Shown here: positions 32,227 to 42,103 of the stretch, piece by piece | Layout of the letters: each line of letters begins with the position of its first letter | How positions within the stretch are numbered: position 1 is the first letter of the stretch | Notes under the pieces: generated by a model | What the model was told of the DNA's origin: nothing | The model's database searches: none | What the model saw: the letters and a program-made list of their open reading frames with translations, nothing else | Assembly: GCA_017887325.1 (NCBI GenBank) | Contig: JAGHIE010000008.1 | Location: forward strand, 55,189-119,188 | From: Oscillospiraceae bacterium | GTDB taxonomy: Bacteria; Bacillota; Clostridia; Oscillospirales; Ruminococcaceae | Direction: 5' to 3' | Length of the DNA: 64,000 nt | Position numbers and translations under genes: made by a program

Positions 32227-33195
32227 TTAGTAATTTTCTTTTTTGCCACTTTTATAAGCTCTGTATGCACAATCCATAAATTCACTTAAAGCTACCGCTT
32301 CATTTATGCCTAAACAGCTTTCTTCATCTTTAACAATACTATCAACCCATTGTGTAATAGGGTCTTTTATAGCACAATCTAAATTATCAATTACAACCCA
32401 TTTATTATCTGTTTTTTCATTAGCATATGATACAACATTATCACGAACAAATAAAGAACCTTTTGTTCCAGACAATTCAACAACAAAAGGATAATTCTTA
32501 GATGCAAATCCTGTTTCACTAACACCAATAGCACCATTTTCAAACTCCATAACTGTTACAGCGTTGTCTTCTACACCTTTTCCAAAAGCACTTGTAAAAC
32601 AAGATTGCATATTTTTAGGTTTACCAATTAACCAGTGTAACAAATACATAGGATGAGCACCTAAATCCATCATTGCTCCTCCACCACATTGTTTTTCATC
32701 ATAAAAATGGTCTGGCAACCAACCTGCGCTTGTTCCATCATGTGATTTTCTAACTCGTGCATATGTTATAGTTCCTAAATCTCCACTTTCTATCATTTTC
32801 TTTGTAAATTGTAGTTCTGCTGTACATTGATGTGGATATGATATTGTAAATTTAACATTATTTTTTAATACTGCATCTCTAATTTCATATGCTTCTTTAC
32901 TTGTTGTAGCTAAAACTTTTTCTGTAAAAATATGTTTTTTAGCATTTGCTGCTTTGCATAACATATCTTTATGGTCTACTGTTTTAGCAACCATTGCAAT
33001 AGCATCGATATCTTTTCTTTTTAGTAATTCATCGTAATCTGGTATAAATTCGCAATTTAATTCTTCTGCCCACTTTTTCCCTATTTCTGCATCATAATCC
33101 CATACAGCTACGATATTAACATCTTTATTTTCTTTTAATTTTTCTGCATATTCTCTTGAATGAACATGCCAATAACTAATCATTGCTACATTCAT
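32227..33195 (-). CDS. Gfo/Idh/MocA family oxidoreductase
   Basis: Rossmann N-terminus; HIFTEKVLATT and GGGAMMDLGAHPMYLLHWLIGKP. Confidence 0.9.
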   Translation of the reverse strand: MNVAMISYWHVHSREYAEKLKENKDVNIVAVWDYDAEIGKKWAEELNCEFIPDYDELLKRKDIDAIAMVAKTVDHKDMLCKAANAKKHIFTEKVLATTSKEAYEIRDAVLKNNVKFTISYPHQCTAELQFTKKMIESGDLGTITYARVRKSHDGTSAGWLPDHFYDEKQCGGGAMMDLGAHPMYLLHWLIGKPKNMQSCFTSAFGKGVEDNAVTVMEFENGAIGVSETGFASKNYPFVVELSGTKGSLFVRDNVVSYANEKTDNKWVVIDNLDCAIKDPITQWVDSIVKDEESCLGINEAVALSEFMDCAYRAYKSGKKENY

Positions 33196-33421
33196 TTTAA
33201 ACCCTTCTTTACTAAAAAATCTCTACAATCATTATATATTAGTAATTTTTGCTTTTCAATTAACAAGAGTAAAATATTATGTATAAAAAGTATATATTAC
33301 AATATAAAAAAGCGATAATTAATTTTAATATTTAATTTATATCACAATTAGTTTTTATTGACATAAAACTTAAAGTGTATTATCATAAATTATGAATATA
33401 TTTTTAAGAGGTGAAAACATA

Positions 33422-34723
33422 ATGGACCAGGTAGGGATATGGGTATTAACTTTAATATTTGTATTTTTAACTTTTCTATTTTCTTATTATGAAAAAGCAT
33501 TGCAATTATGTAGTTTTACTAAGTTAAAACAATTAGTAGAAGATAGTGACAATCCAAGTATAAACATTAACAATCTATCTAAGGAAAAAATCAAGCGAAA
33601 ATCAATTATTTTAAATCTAAATTCAATAATATGTTCTACAATTAGTTGCGTGCTACTATATAAAGGTATTAACTATCTATCAAGAAAATATTTAATGGAA
33701 GTTATAAATAGATATGCTATACTCAACCCAATTTTTATAATTTTATCTTTATTAATATCAATAATAATTATATTAATTATAGGATATACTTTACCAAAAA
33801 AATTACACACAGAAAACAGTGAAGCTTTTATACTAAATAATTATAAAACTATAAATATATCATCTTTCTTATTTACTCCTATTTCTGTTTTTATATTATT
33901 TATATCAAAAAAATTTGCTGGATTATTTGGAGTAAAAGATTCAACATTAAATCGAGAAGTAACTGCTGAAGAAATAATGTCAATGGTTGATGTTGCAGAA
34001 CAAAAAGGTGATATTCAACAAGAAGAATCTCAAATGATAAATAATATTTTCGATTTTGATGATAGTTGTGCTTCAGATTTAATGACACACAGAACAGATG
34101 TTGTTGCTGTTGAAATAAATGACAAAATAAGTGATGTAGTTTATTACGCTATTAATAAAGGTTTTTCAAGAATTCCTGTTTATGAAAATGATATAGATAA
34201 CATAAAAGGTGTTATAAATGTTAAGGACCTATTATGCTTAGTAGGATGTAAAAATGTTGAAGATTTTAATTTATCAGATTTTATTAGAGAAACTCTTTAT
34301 GTTCCAGAAGCTAAAAGTTGTATAGATTTATTTAAAGTATTTAAAGAACAAAAAGCTCATATTGCTGTTGTTGTAGATGACTATGGTGGTACTTCTGGTA
34401 TTATCACATTAGAAGATTTATTAGAAGCTATTGTAGGCAATATTCAAGACGAATATGATAATGAAATTGAACAAATATCACAAATCTCTGATAACATAAT
34501 CATTTTTGATGGTGCCGTAGATTTAGATGATGTTGAAGAAAAACTTTCAATTAAAATAGAACATGATGAAGAAACAGATACTTTAGGTGGTTATATTGTT
34601 GAAAGCATTGGTAGAGTACCAGATGACAATGACCATGTTAGTATAGTAGTAGAAAACATTAAATTCACAACAATTCTTATAGAGGATAGAAGAATTGTAA
34701 AAGTAAAAGCTGAAATATTATAA
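33422..34723 (+). CDS. HlyC/CorC family protein (DUF21-CBS-CBS-CorC_HlyC)
   Basis: MINNIFDFDDSCASDLMTHRTDVVAV, IAVVVDDYGGTSGIITLEDLLEAIVGNIQDEYD; start at MDQVGIW. Confidence 0.9.
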   Translation: MDQVGIWVLTLIFVFLTFLFSYYEKALQLCSFTKLKQLVEDSDNPSININNLSKEKIKRKSIILNLNSIICSTISCVLLYKGINYLSRKYLMEVINRYAILNPIFIILSLLISIIIILIIGYTLPKKLHTENSEAFILNNYKTINISSFLFTPISVFILFISKKFAGLFGVKDSTLNREVTAEEIMSMVDVAEQKGDIQQEESQMINNIFDFDDSCASDLMTHRTDVVAVEINDKISDVVYYAINKGFSRIPVYENDIDNIKGVINVKDLLCLVGCKNVEDFNLSDFIRETLYVPEAKSCIDLFKVFKEQKAHIAVVVDDYGGTSGIITLEDLLEAIVGNIQDEYDNEIEQISQISDNIIIFDGAVDLDDVEEKLSIKIEHDEETDTLGGYIVESIGRVPDDNDHVSIVVENIKFTTILIEDRRIVKVKAEIL

Positions 34724-34756
34724 AAAAGTCACTTCGTAATGAAGTGACTTTTTTTA
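34724..34756 (+). terminator. Bidirectional terminator
   Basis: AAAAAAGTCACTTCGTAATGAAGTGACTTTTTTT. Confidence 0.9.
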
Positions 34757-36265
34757 AGCTTGTTTATTAAAATATTTATGTGCAAATATTGTTCCTATAA
34801 ACATTAATGAAATAGATACTATTAATGGAATTACAAAGTTTCCCGTTGCCCCCATTATAACATAACCTATCATACAACATACAGCTACTAATGAAGCGTA
34901 TATAATTTGTGTAGAAACATGATCCATATGATTGCAACCAGCACCTGTTGAAGACAATATTGTTGTATCAGATATTGGAGAAATATGGTCGCCATATACA
35001 GAACCTGCTAATATAGAACCCAATACTGGAATTAATAAGTATGCTGTATCTGAATGATTGCAAATACTTATTCCAATAGGAATTAACAATGCCATTGTTC
35101 CCCAAGATGTGCCAGTAGAAAATCCTAAAAATCCAGCAACAATAAAAATTATTACAGGTAATAACATTACAGGGAAAGAAGTCTTTTCAACTAAACCACT
35201 TATAAACCCGCCTGTATTTAGATACTCATCACTACAAATAGCTCCTATACTCCAAGCAAGTATCAATATTGTAAATGCAGGAACCATTGATTTTATCCCT
35301 TGTGTTATGCTTCCCATAAAATCATTGAACTTAACAACTTTTCTAGGGATAAACAATAAAAATGTTACTATCAATGCACCAAAGCTACCTAAAACTAAAG
35401 ATAATGATGAATTACATTGACCAAATGATTCAAAGAAAGTAGTTTTCCCTGAGAAAAATCCTCCAGTATAAGCCATAGCTAATACTGATAAAATTATTAA
35501 TGATAATATAGGAATAACTAAATCATATACTTTACCTTTTTCACTTTGTCTTAGTACATTAAAGTCTTCTTCATTAACTTCCTCTTTATTTGAAAATACA
35601 TCGCCTGTTTTTATTGCATTATTTTCAAATTTAGCCATAGTTCCAAAATCTTTATTTGATATACAAATAAATAATATCATTATAATTGTTGTTATAGCAT
35701 ATAGGTTGTATGGAATTGTATTTATAAAAGTCATCATTCCATTTTCAACACCACCATCTTGCATATATGTTGCAACTGATGCTCCCCAACTAGAAACAGG
35801 AGCAATAATACAAACTGGAGCTGCTGTCGCATCTAATAAATATGCTAATTTAGCACGAGAAATTCTGTGTTTATCAGTTACCGGACGCATAACTGTTCCT
35901 ACTGTTAAACAATTAAAGTAATCGTCAATAAATATTAAGCAACCCAAGAAAACAGTAGCTAATGATGCTCCTCTTCTTGATTTTATTTTACTACTAGCCC
36001 ATTCTCCATAAGCTGAAGAACCTCCTGCTTTTGTAACTACTACAACTAACGAACCTAATAAACCTAAAAATATTAAAATATTAACATTAGAACCAATTCT
36101 ACTTCCCATAATTTCGAAAGTAGTAGTTACCATATGAATAATATTTCCACCAGAATATATCAATGCCCCTGCGAAAATACCAATTAAAAGAGAAGATATA
36201 ACTTCTTTAGTAATTAAAGCAAGCGCTATTGCTATAATCGGAGGAAGTACAGATAACCATTCCAT
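34754..36265 (-). CDS. NhaC-type Na+/H+ antiporter family protein
   Basis: FSTGTSWGTMALLIPIGI and GDHISPISDTTILSSTGAGCNHMDHVSTQ motifs; start refined to MEWLSVLPP. Confidence 0.88.
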   Translation of the reverse strand: MEWLSVLPPIIAIALALITKEVISSLLIGIFAGALIYSGGNIIHMVTTTFEIMGSRIGSNVNILIFLGLLGSLVVVVTKAGGSSAYGEWASSKIKSRRGASLATVFLGCLIFIDDYFNCLTVGTVMRPVTDKHRISRAKLAYLLDATAAPVCIIAPVSSWGASVATYMQDGGVENGMMTFINTIPYNLYAITTIIMILFICISNKDFGTMAKFENNAIKTGDVFSNKEEVNEEDFNVLRQSEKGKVYDLVIPILSLIILSVLAMAYTGGFFSGKTTFFESFGQCNSSLSLVLGSFGALIVTFLLFIPRKVVKFNDFMGSITQGIKSMVPAFTILILAWSIGAICSDEYLNTGGFISGLVEKTSFPVMLLPVIIFIVAGFLGFSTGTSWGTMALLIPIGISICNHSDTAYLLIPVLGSILAGSVYGDHISPISDTTILSSTGAGCNHMDHVSTQIIYASLVAVCCMIGYVIMGATGNFVIPLIVSISLMFIGTIFAHKYFNKQA

Positions 36266-36355
36266 AATATATTCCTTTCTTATTTTATTCGCAAGAATAA
36301 ATATACCATTTATATGAATAAAATGCAATAATAAAAGAAATAATCTATCTATCTT

Positions 36356-36727
36356 CTAAAAATTGGAGTCTTTTTGTACGGTTATTAGTTGTTTTATTCC
36401 AACAAATATTATCAAAGCCCCAAACAATTTTCTTATCAAACTTTCATCGATTATATTTGATATAACTGAACCAATAAGAGCTCCTATCAAACCAAAAACA
36501 ATTGCTTTAAGCAAAACCTGTTTCTCTATCAATTTATTTTTATAATGAAATATCAATGATAAGATTGAAATTGGAATAAAAAATATTAAGTTAATAAATT
36601 GATTTTCTAACTGTGAAAAAGAGGTAAATATTGAAAAACATATCAAAAGAATAAAACCTCCACCAAGTCCCATAGAAGCAGTTATTCCAGACAACAATCC
36701 AACAATAATTAAAAATATTATATACAT
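36356..36727 (-). CDS. TSUP (TauE/SafE) family half-size permease
   Basis: GLLSGITASMGLGGGFILL motif; 123 aa. Confidence 0.8.
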   Translation of the reverse strand: MYIIFLIIVGLLSGITASMGLGGGFILLICFSIFTSFSQLENQFINLIFFIPISILSLIFHYKNKLIEKQVLLKAIVFGLIGALIGSVISNIIDESLIRKLFGALIIFVGIKQLITVQKDSNF

Positions 36728-36735
36728 AACACACC

Positions 36736-37116
36736 TTAACCTATAATCATTCTAAATCCTGATATAATTATTAGTATTGCAAAAATTCTTTGTATTAATT
36801 TATTATTTATTTTTGATAAAATTTTAGCACCTATAAATGCTCCTACTAATCCAAAAGGTATTAATATCATAAGTTCGTAAATATTTATTTTTACTCCACT
36901 TATATAATAAGAAACAGCACTAAATATTGTAAGTGGTAATATAATTGCAACTGATGTTGCATGAGCTTTTATTGGCTCTATTTTTAAATTTTGTAGTAAT
37001 GGAACAACTGCAACTCCACCACCAGAACCAAATAAACCATTTAAAAATCCAGATATTATTCCTAATAATCCTACTTTTATATTGTCTTTTACTTTCAAAA
37101 TATCACTTCTCCTCAT
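36736..37116 (-). CDS. TSUP (TauE/SafE) family half-size permease
   Basis: GIISGFLNGLFGSGGGVAVVPLL motif; 126 aa; adjacent to the second half. Confidence 0.82.
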   Translation of the reverse strand: MRRSDILKVKDNIKVGLLGIISGFLNGLFGSGGGVAVVPLLQNLKIEPIKAHATSVAIILPLTIFSAVSYYISGVKINIYELMILIPFGLVGAFIGAKILSKINNKLIQRIFAILIIISGFRMIIG

Positions 37117-37194
37117 ATTTTATTATGAAGTAAAATTTAATATTTTATACACAACAAATAAAACCTACAAACTATAAAAGCTTGTAGGTTTTAT

Positions 37195-37512
37195 TTATAT
37201 AAATTTCAATACAAATTCTGATATGTACACAACAACGGTTGCTGATATTGCAACAATTAATAAACTTCTTCCTTTTTTTGCTAATATCACAGAAACTATA
37301 AGCCCTAGTGTTGCTGATATTATATTGCTTGTAGAAAATAAAATTTCAGGAAATGTCATAGATGCTAAAACAGCATAAGGAACATATGACAAGAATGATT
37401 TTATAAAATTATTTTTTATTTTTCTTCTAAAAATTGTAAAAGGCAACATTCTAGGAAGATATGTTAGCAAAGCCATAATAAAAATGCAAATTAATATTCT
37501 CATGTAATTCAT
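37195..37512 (-). CDS. azlD: AzlD-family branched-chain amino acid exporter subunit
   Basis: 105-aa TM protein, TYLPRMLPF motif; pairs with AzlC. Confidence 0.85.
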   Translation of the reverse strand: MNYMRILICIFIMALLTYLPRMLPFTIFRRKIKNNFIKSFLSYVPYAVLASMTFPEILFSTSNIISATLGLIVSVILAKKGRSLLIVAISATVVVYISEFVLKFI

Positions 37513-37514
37513 CG

Positions 37515-38234
37515 CTATACTTCTTCCTCCTCATAGTCTTTTATAGGGAATAGTTTAGCACAAATTCCAGATGCAATAACTGCACATATTATTATTATCC
37601 AGCCTGATGACAATTGTTTTAAAACTGGAAGTATTCTTATACCACAACTTATTATTGTAGATATTATTATAGTAATAAGTATCGCTTTATTTTGTGTAGC
37701 TGGTGGAATTATTATTGCTATGAACATAGCATAAACAACTATTCCCAATGCACTTTGCACAGAATATGGTAAAATAGTTGAACATACAGCTCCTAAAATA
37801 GTTCCTGTTACCCAACCAACATAAGGCATTATTACAAGTCCACTCAAATAAGAAGATGTTATAACTCCTTTTTGTTGCATTGAAACTGCAAAGACTTCAT
37901 CTGTTATGCCAAAAGATAATATTAATCTTCTTAAAATAGATATCTTACTGTCAGCTTTTTGAGAAACAGATAATGACATCAGCATATACCTAATATTTAT
38001 TATAAATGTTGTTACTGCTAATTCAATATATGAACCTCCATTGAGCATTAATGATACTCCTGCAAACTGACTAGCAGAAGTCAGATTAGTAGCTGATATT
38101 AAAATAGCAACCCAAATCGGAAATCCACCTTCTGTTGCCACCATACCAAAACTAAAAGAAACTGAAATATATCCTAAACATATAGGAAGTCCATCATATA
38201 AACCTTGTCTAAAAGAAATTCTATTCATTATCAC
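37515..38234 (-). CDS. azlC: AzlC-family branched-chain amino acid exporter subunit
   Basis: GLYDGLPICLGYISVSFSFGM; SASQFAGVS motif. Confidence 0.9.
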   Translation of the reverse strand: MIMNRISFRQGLYDGLPICLGYISVSFSFGMVATEGGFPIWVAILISATNLTSASQFAGVSLMLNGGSYIELAVTTFIINIRYMLMSLSVSQKADSKISILRRLILSFGITDEVFAVSMQQKGVITSSYLSGLVIMPYVGWVTGTILGAVCSTILPYSVQSALGIVVYAMFIAIIIPPATQNKAILITIIISTIISCGIRILPVLKQLSSGWIIIICAVIASGICAKLFPIKDYEEEEV

Positions 38235-38405
38235 TTATCCTTATTTTTATTAATAAATAAATTATACTATGTTGTTAAAAAAAATTCAAATATTTATTAA
38301 TATTAATAAAACAATTATTGATACGCACATTAAAATAAACTTATTTTGACAATTTATTATATATTATAAACATAAAATCCCTTGCTAAAATAGCAAGGGA
38401 TTTTT

Positions 38406-41021
38406 TTAACCTCTTATTTTTGATGTTATTAATTTTATAATTTGAATAACAACCATAGATGCTAAAGAGAAGCCATATATTACTAAAACTTGATATAAGT
38501 TCATAGGAGTTACTGAGAATATTCCTTGAACAACAGGAACAAATAAAGCAACATTTAATAATAATAAGTCAACTAAAATAGCAATTATTAAAGCTCTGTT
38601 GTTAAACATTTTTTTACTACCCAATATTGCTCTTTCAGATTTACTACTAAATCCATGCCATACACGGCTTAAGCACAATGTAGCAAATGCCATTGTTGAA
38701 GCAAGTCCAGCTCCTCCAGCCTTATTACCTATAATAAATGCACCCATTACAGCTAATGAAATTATAAAACCTTGTACTAATATATCTATAATAAAGTCTT
38801 TTGTCAAAATAGATTCATTAATATTTCTAGGTTTTTGTTTCATTACATGTTTACTATGTGGCTCTAAACCTAATGCAATAGCTGGGAAACCGTCTGTCAA
38901 TAAGTTTATAAATAACAAATGAACTGGTGCAAATGGTACTGGTAAAGCAAATAATGATGAGAATATTACAGCAAATATAGCTGCCATATTACCAGATAAC
39001 AAGAATTTAATAGCTTTTTTAATATTAGCATATACGTTTCTACCATTTTCAATAGCTTTTACTATTGTAGCAAAGTTGTCATCTGTTAATACCATTGATG
39101 CAGCATCTTTTGCTACTTCAGAACCTGTAATACCCATAGCAACACCAACATCAGCTTGTTTTAATGCTGGAGCATCGTTTACACCGTCACCTGTCATAGA
39201 TACGATATATCCTTTTTCTTGCCATGCTCTTACAATTCTTATTTTGTGTTCTGGTGAAACCCTAGCATATACAGAAATCTTATCAACAAAGTTTTTAAGT
39301 TCTTCATCTGTCATGTTATCAATTTCAACACCATCTACTGCTTCATCGATAGTTTTTAATATACCAATTTCTTTAGCAATAGCAGAAGCTGTAACTTTGT
39401 GGTCACCTGTAATCATTATAGGTCTAATTCCTGCAGAAATACAGTCTTTAACAGCTTGTTTAGATTCTTCTCTTGGTGGGTCCATCATTGCAATTAATCC
39501 TACAAAAGTAAGATTATCTTCTGAACTTTCATCTACTTGTACATCATCGCCTAAAACTTTATAAGCTAAAGCTAATACACGCAAACCACTTTCAGAGAAA
39601 TATCTATTTATTTCACTAATCTTATTAACATCATCTTGTGTTAATTCGTCTATACCTGTTTCTCTTTCAATTTTTTTACAACGTGCAAATAATACATCTA
39701 CAGCACCTTTTGTAACCATTAAATTTCTTCCATTAAAATTATGAACAGTTGACATCAATTTTCTATCAGAGTCAAATGGAACTTCTGCAATTCTAGGATA
39801 TGTATCCCTTATTACAGTTTCATCTTCCATGCCATGTTTATCTGTAAAGTTTACAATAGCAACTTCTGTTGGGTCACCAATTTCTTTACCATCAATATTA
39901 GTAGCATCATTACATAAGATACCCATAGTTAAAATCATTTTATCTAAAGGTCTTTCAATATCGCATTTGTTTTCTTCAACAATCTCATTGTTTACACAGT
40001 ATTTTTTAACTGTCATTTTATTTTGTGTCAATGTACCTGTTTTATCTGAACAAATTATTGATACACTACCCAAACCTTCAACAGCTTGTAATTTTCTTAT
40101 AATAGCATTTTCTCTTGCCATTTTTTGTGTACCAAATGATAAAACTATTGTTACGATAGAACTTAATGCTTCTGGTATAGCAGCAACTGCTAAAGCAACG
40201 GCAAACATAAATGCGTCCATAATAGGTTGCTTATGATAAATACTAACTGCAAATATAATTGCACATAAAATTAAAATACCAATAGATAGCTTTTTACCAA
40301 AGTTATCTAAGTTAACTTGTAGTGGTGTTTTCTTTTCTCTAGTATCTTTTAACAATTGAGCAACTTTACCTATTTCAGTATTCATACCAATATCTGTAAC
40401 TACAAAACTTGCTCTACCATATGTTACAAAAGAACCTGAGTAAACCATGTTTTTTCTATCCCCTAAAGGAATATCTTTATCTTCTAAAATACTATCTTCT
40501 TTTTCAATATTTACACTTTCACCTGTTAATGAACTTTCATTAACCTTTAAACTATAATTTTCTAAAATACGACCATCTGCGCAAATATAGTCCCCTGCTT
40601 CTAAGAAAACTATATCACCTACTGTAACTTCATTTGAGTTAATAACAACCAGATTATCATCTCTCATAACCTTTGCCATAGGTGCACTAAGCGCTTTTAA
40701 ACTATTTAATGATTGTTCTGCTTTTATATGTTGTACAGTGCCTAATATAGCATTTATAATCAAAATTGTAATAATTACTACTGCACCTTCAATATCTCCT
40801 AAAAACATTGATGTAATCGCTGCAATAATAAGAATTATAACCAAGAAGTCTTTAAATTGTTCCAAAAAGATTTGAAATGGTTTTTTCTGTTTCCCTTCTT
40901 GAATTTCATTTTTTCCGTACTTTTCTAATCTGGCATTTGCTTCTTTAGTTGTTAGACCAGAACTTTTACTTGATAAATCTTGTAGTAATTGTTCTTTACT
41001 TTTACTATAATTATTTGCCAT
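38406..41021 (-). CDS. P2-type cation-transporting ATPase; probable Mn2+ exporter
   Basis: DKTGTLTQNKMTVKK, MITGDHKVTA, MTGDGVNDAPALKQADVGVAMG; TM4 motif AAIPEALSS; yybP-ykoY-like leader upstream. Confidence 0.92.
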   Translation of the reverse strand: MANNYSKSKEQLLQDLSSKSSGLTTKEANARLEKYGKNEIQEGKQKKPFQIFLEQFKDFLVIILIIAAITSMFLGDIEGAVVIITILIINAILGTVQHIKAEQSLNSLKALSAPMAKVMRDDNLVVINSNEVTVGDIVFLEAGDYICADGRILENYSLKVNESSLTGESVNIEKEDSILEDKDIPLGDRKNMVYSGSFVTYGRASFVVTDIGMNTEIGKVAQLLKDTREKKTPLQVNLDNFGKKLSIGILILCAIIFAVSIYHKQPIMDAFMFAVALAVAAIPEALSSIVTIVLSFGTQKMARENAIIRKLQAVEGLGSVSIICSDKTGTLTQNKMTVKKYCVNNEIVEENKCDIERPLDKMILTMGILCNDATNIDGKEIGDPTEVAIVNFTDKHGMEDETVIRDTYPRIAEVPFDSDRKLMSTVHNFNGRNLMVTKGAVDVLFARCKKIERETGIDELTQDDVNKISEINRYFSESGLRVLALAYKVLGDDVQVDESSEDNLTFVGLIAMMDPPREESKQAVKDCISAGIRPIMITGDHKVTASAIAKEIGILKTIDEAVDGVEIDNMTDEELKNFVDKISVYARVSPEHKIRIVRAWQEKGYIVSMTGDGVNDAPALKQADVGVAMGITGSEVAKDAASMVLTDDNFATIVKAIENGRNVYANIKKAIKFLLSGNMAAIFAVIFSSLFALPVPFAPVHLLFINLLTDGFPAIALGLEPHSKHVMKQKPRNINESILTKDFIIDILVQGFIISLAVMGAFIIGNKAGGAGLASTMAFATLCLSRVWHGFSSKSERAILGSKKMFNNRALIIAILVDLLLLNVALFVPVVQGIFSVTPMNLYQVLVIYGFSLASMVVIQIIKLITSKIRG

Positions 41022-41068
41022 AAATATCCTCCTTTTTAATTCAAATAAAATCTTTTACGCAAAACGAA

Positions 41069-41216
41069 AAGACTTTTAATATAATCTCAATCTACATGAA
41101 ATTATATTAAAAGTCTTGTCACCTAAAATTAAGGCCATAGCACCAGGCTTTAAAGCCGAGATTGTTGGTACTATATCAAGCAATACAACTTGCGACTACT
41201 CCCTTTTAACTTTTAG
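41069..41216 (-). promoter_or_regulatory. yybP-ykoY-type Mn2+ riboswitch with overlapping terminator
   Basis: Minus strand AAAAGUUAAAAGGGAGUAG...GCUAUGGCCUUAAUUUUAGGUGACAAGACUUUU; P1 3' strand GACUUUU is also part of the terminator 5' arm (terminator 41069-41117, then TTTTCGTTTT). Confidence 0.82.
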
Positions 41217-41293
41217 CAGATTCAGTATATCATATAATTATTAATAAATCATTAACACAATAAAATTATTATATTTTATTATTGACAAAATTA

Positions 41294-41326
41294 CAGCGAG
41301 TAAACAAAACCATTTACTCGCCATAT
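41294..41326 (-). terminator. Terminator after lexA
   Basis: GGCGAGTAAATGGTTTTGTTTACTCGC then T-rich on minus strand. Confidence 0.65.
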
Positions 41327-41327
41327 T

Positions 41328-41906
41328 TTAAAAATATCGTATTGAAGCCACAACTTTGCCTAATATGCCAACATCTTCTACAATGATAGGTTCATATGTT
41401 TCATTTTCTGGTTGCAATCTAAAATGTCCATTTTCTTTAAAGAAAGTTTTTACAGTTGCTTCACCATCAACCATAGCAACGACAATTTCTCCATTTCTTG
41501 CAACAGAAGTTTTTTCTACAACTACTATATCTCCGTCAAATATTCCTACTTCTATCATACTTTCACCTTGTATTCTTAAAGCAAACATATTTTCAGTATC
41601 AAAAGCAGAACTATCAAAAGGAATATATCCTTCTATATCTTCTATAGCTGTTATAGGCTGTCCTGCAGCAACAGCTCCCAATATTGGAACTCTAGCAACA
41701 TTAGAGTTAGGCAATCTGATTGACCTATTAGAATTGCTTTCTTTTATAATTAACCCATTTTCACATAATTGATTTATATACTTTTGAACTGTTGATGTTG
41801 ATTTTATATCTAATGCTTTACAAATTTCTCTAACTGTAGGAGACATTCCTTCAGAAATTCGCTCTACTATGTAATCATATATTAATTTACCTTTTTCGTT
41901 TATCAC
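41328..41906 (-). CDS. lexA: LexA repressor
   Basis: N-terminal HTH, VPILGAVAAGQPITA cleavage region, GESMIEVGIFDGDIVVVEK protease motif. Confidence 0.95.
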   Translation of the reverse strand: MINEKGKLIYDYIVERISEGMSPTVREICKALDIKSTSTVQKYINQLCENGLIIKESNSNRSIRLPNSNVARVPILGAVAAGQPITAIEDIEGYIPFDSSAFDTENMFALRIQGESMIEVGIFDGDIVVVEKTSVARNGEIVVAMVDGEATVKTFFKENGHFRLQPENETYEPIIVEDVGILGKVVASIRYF

Positions 41907-41928
41907 TATATCACACCTTTATTAAAAC

Positions 41929-42086
41929 ATATGTACTTTTCTATATTATAACAATACATAATACAAATTACAAACATTATTTAATATGTACAAAAAATGT
42001 TTAATAAATACCGACATAATAACAGATATTCTGATTTATTTTTATTTCACTATTTGTACATATTTTGTTAACAAAAAAATATGTAC
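41929..42086. promoter_or_regulatory. Four ATATGTAC/GTACATAT sites, candidate LexA operators
   Basis: Copies at 41929-41936, 41984-41991, 42056-42063 (reverse), 42079-42086; first two flank the lexA promoter TTGTAA-17-TATAAT; last two form an inverted repeat. Confidence 0.5.
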
Positions 42087-42103
42087 TTGTTGTATAATGA
42101 TAT

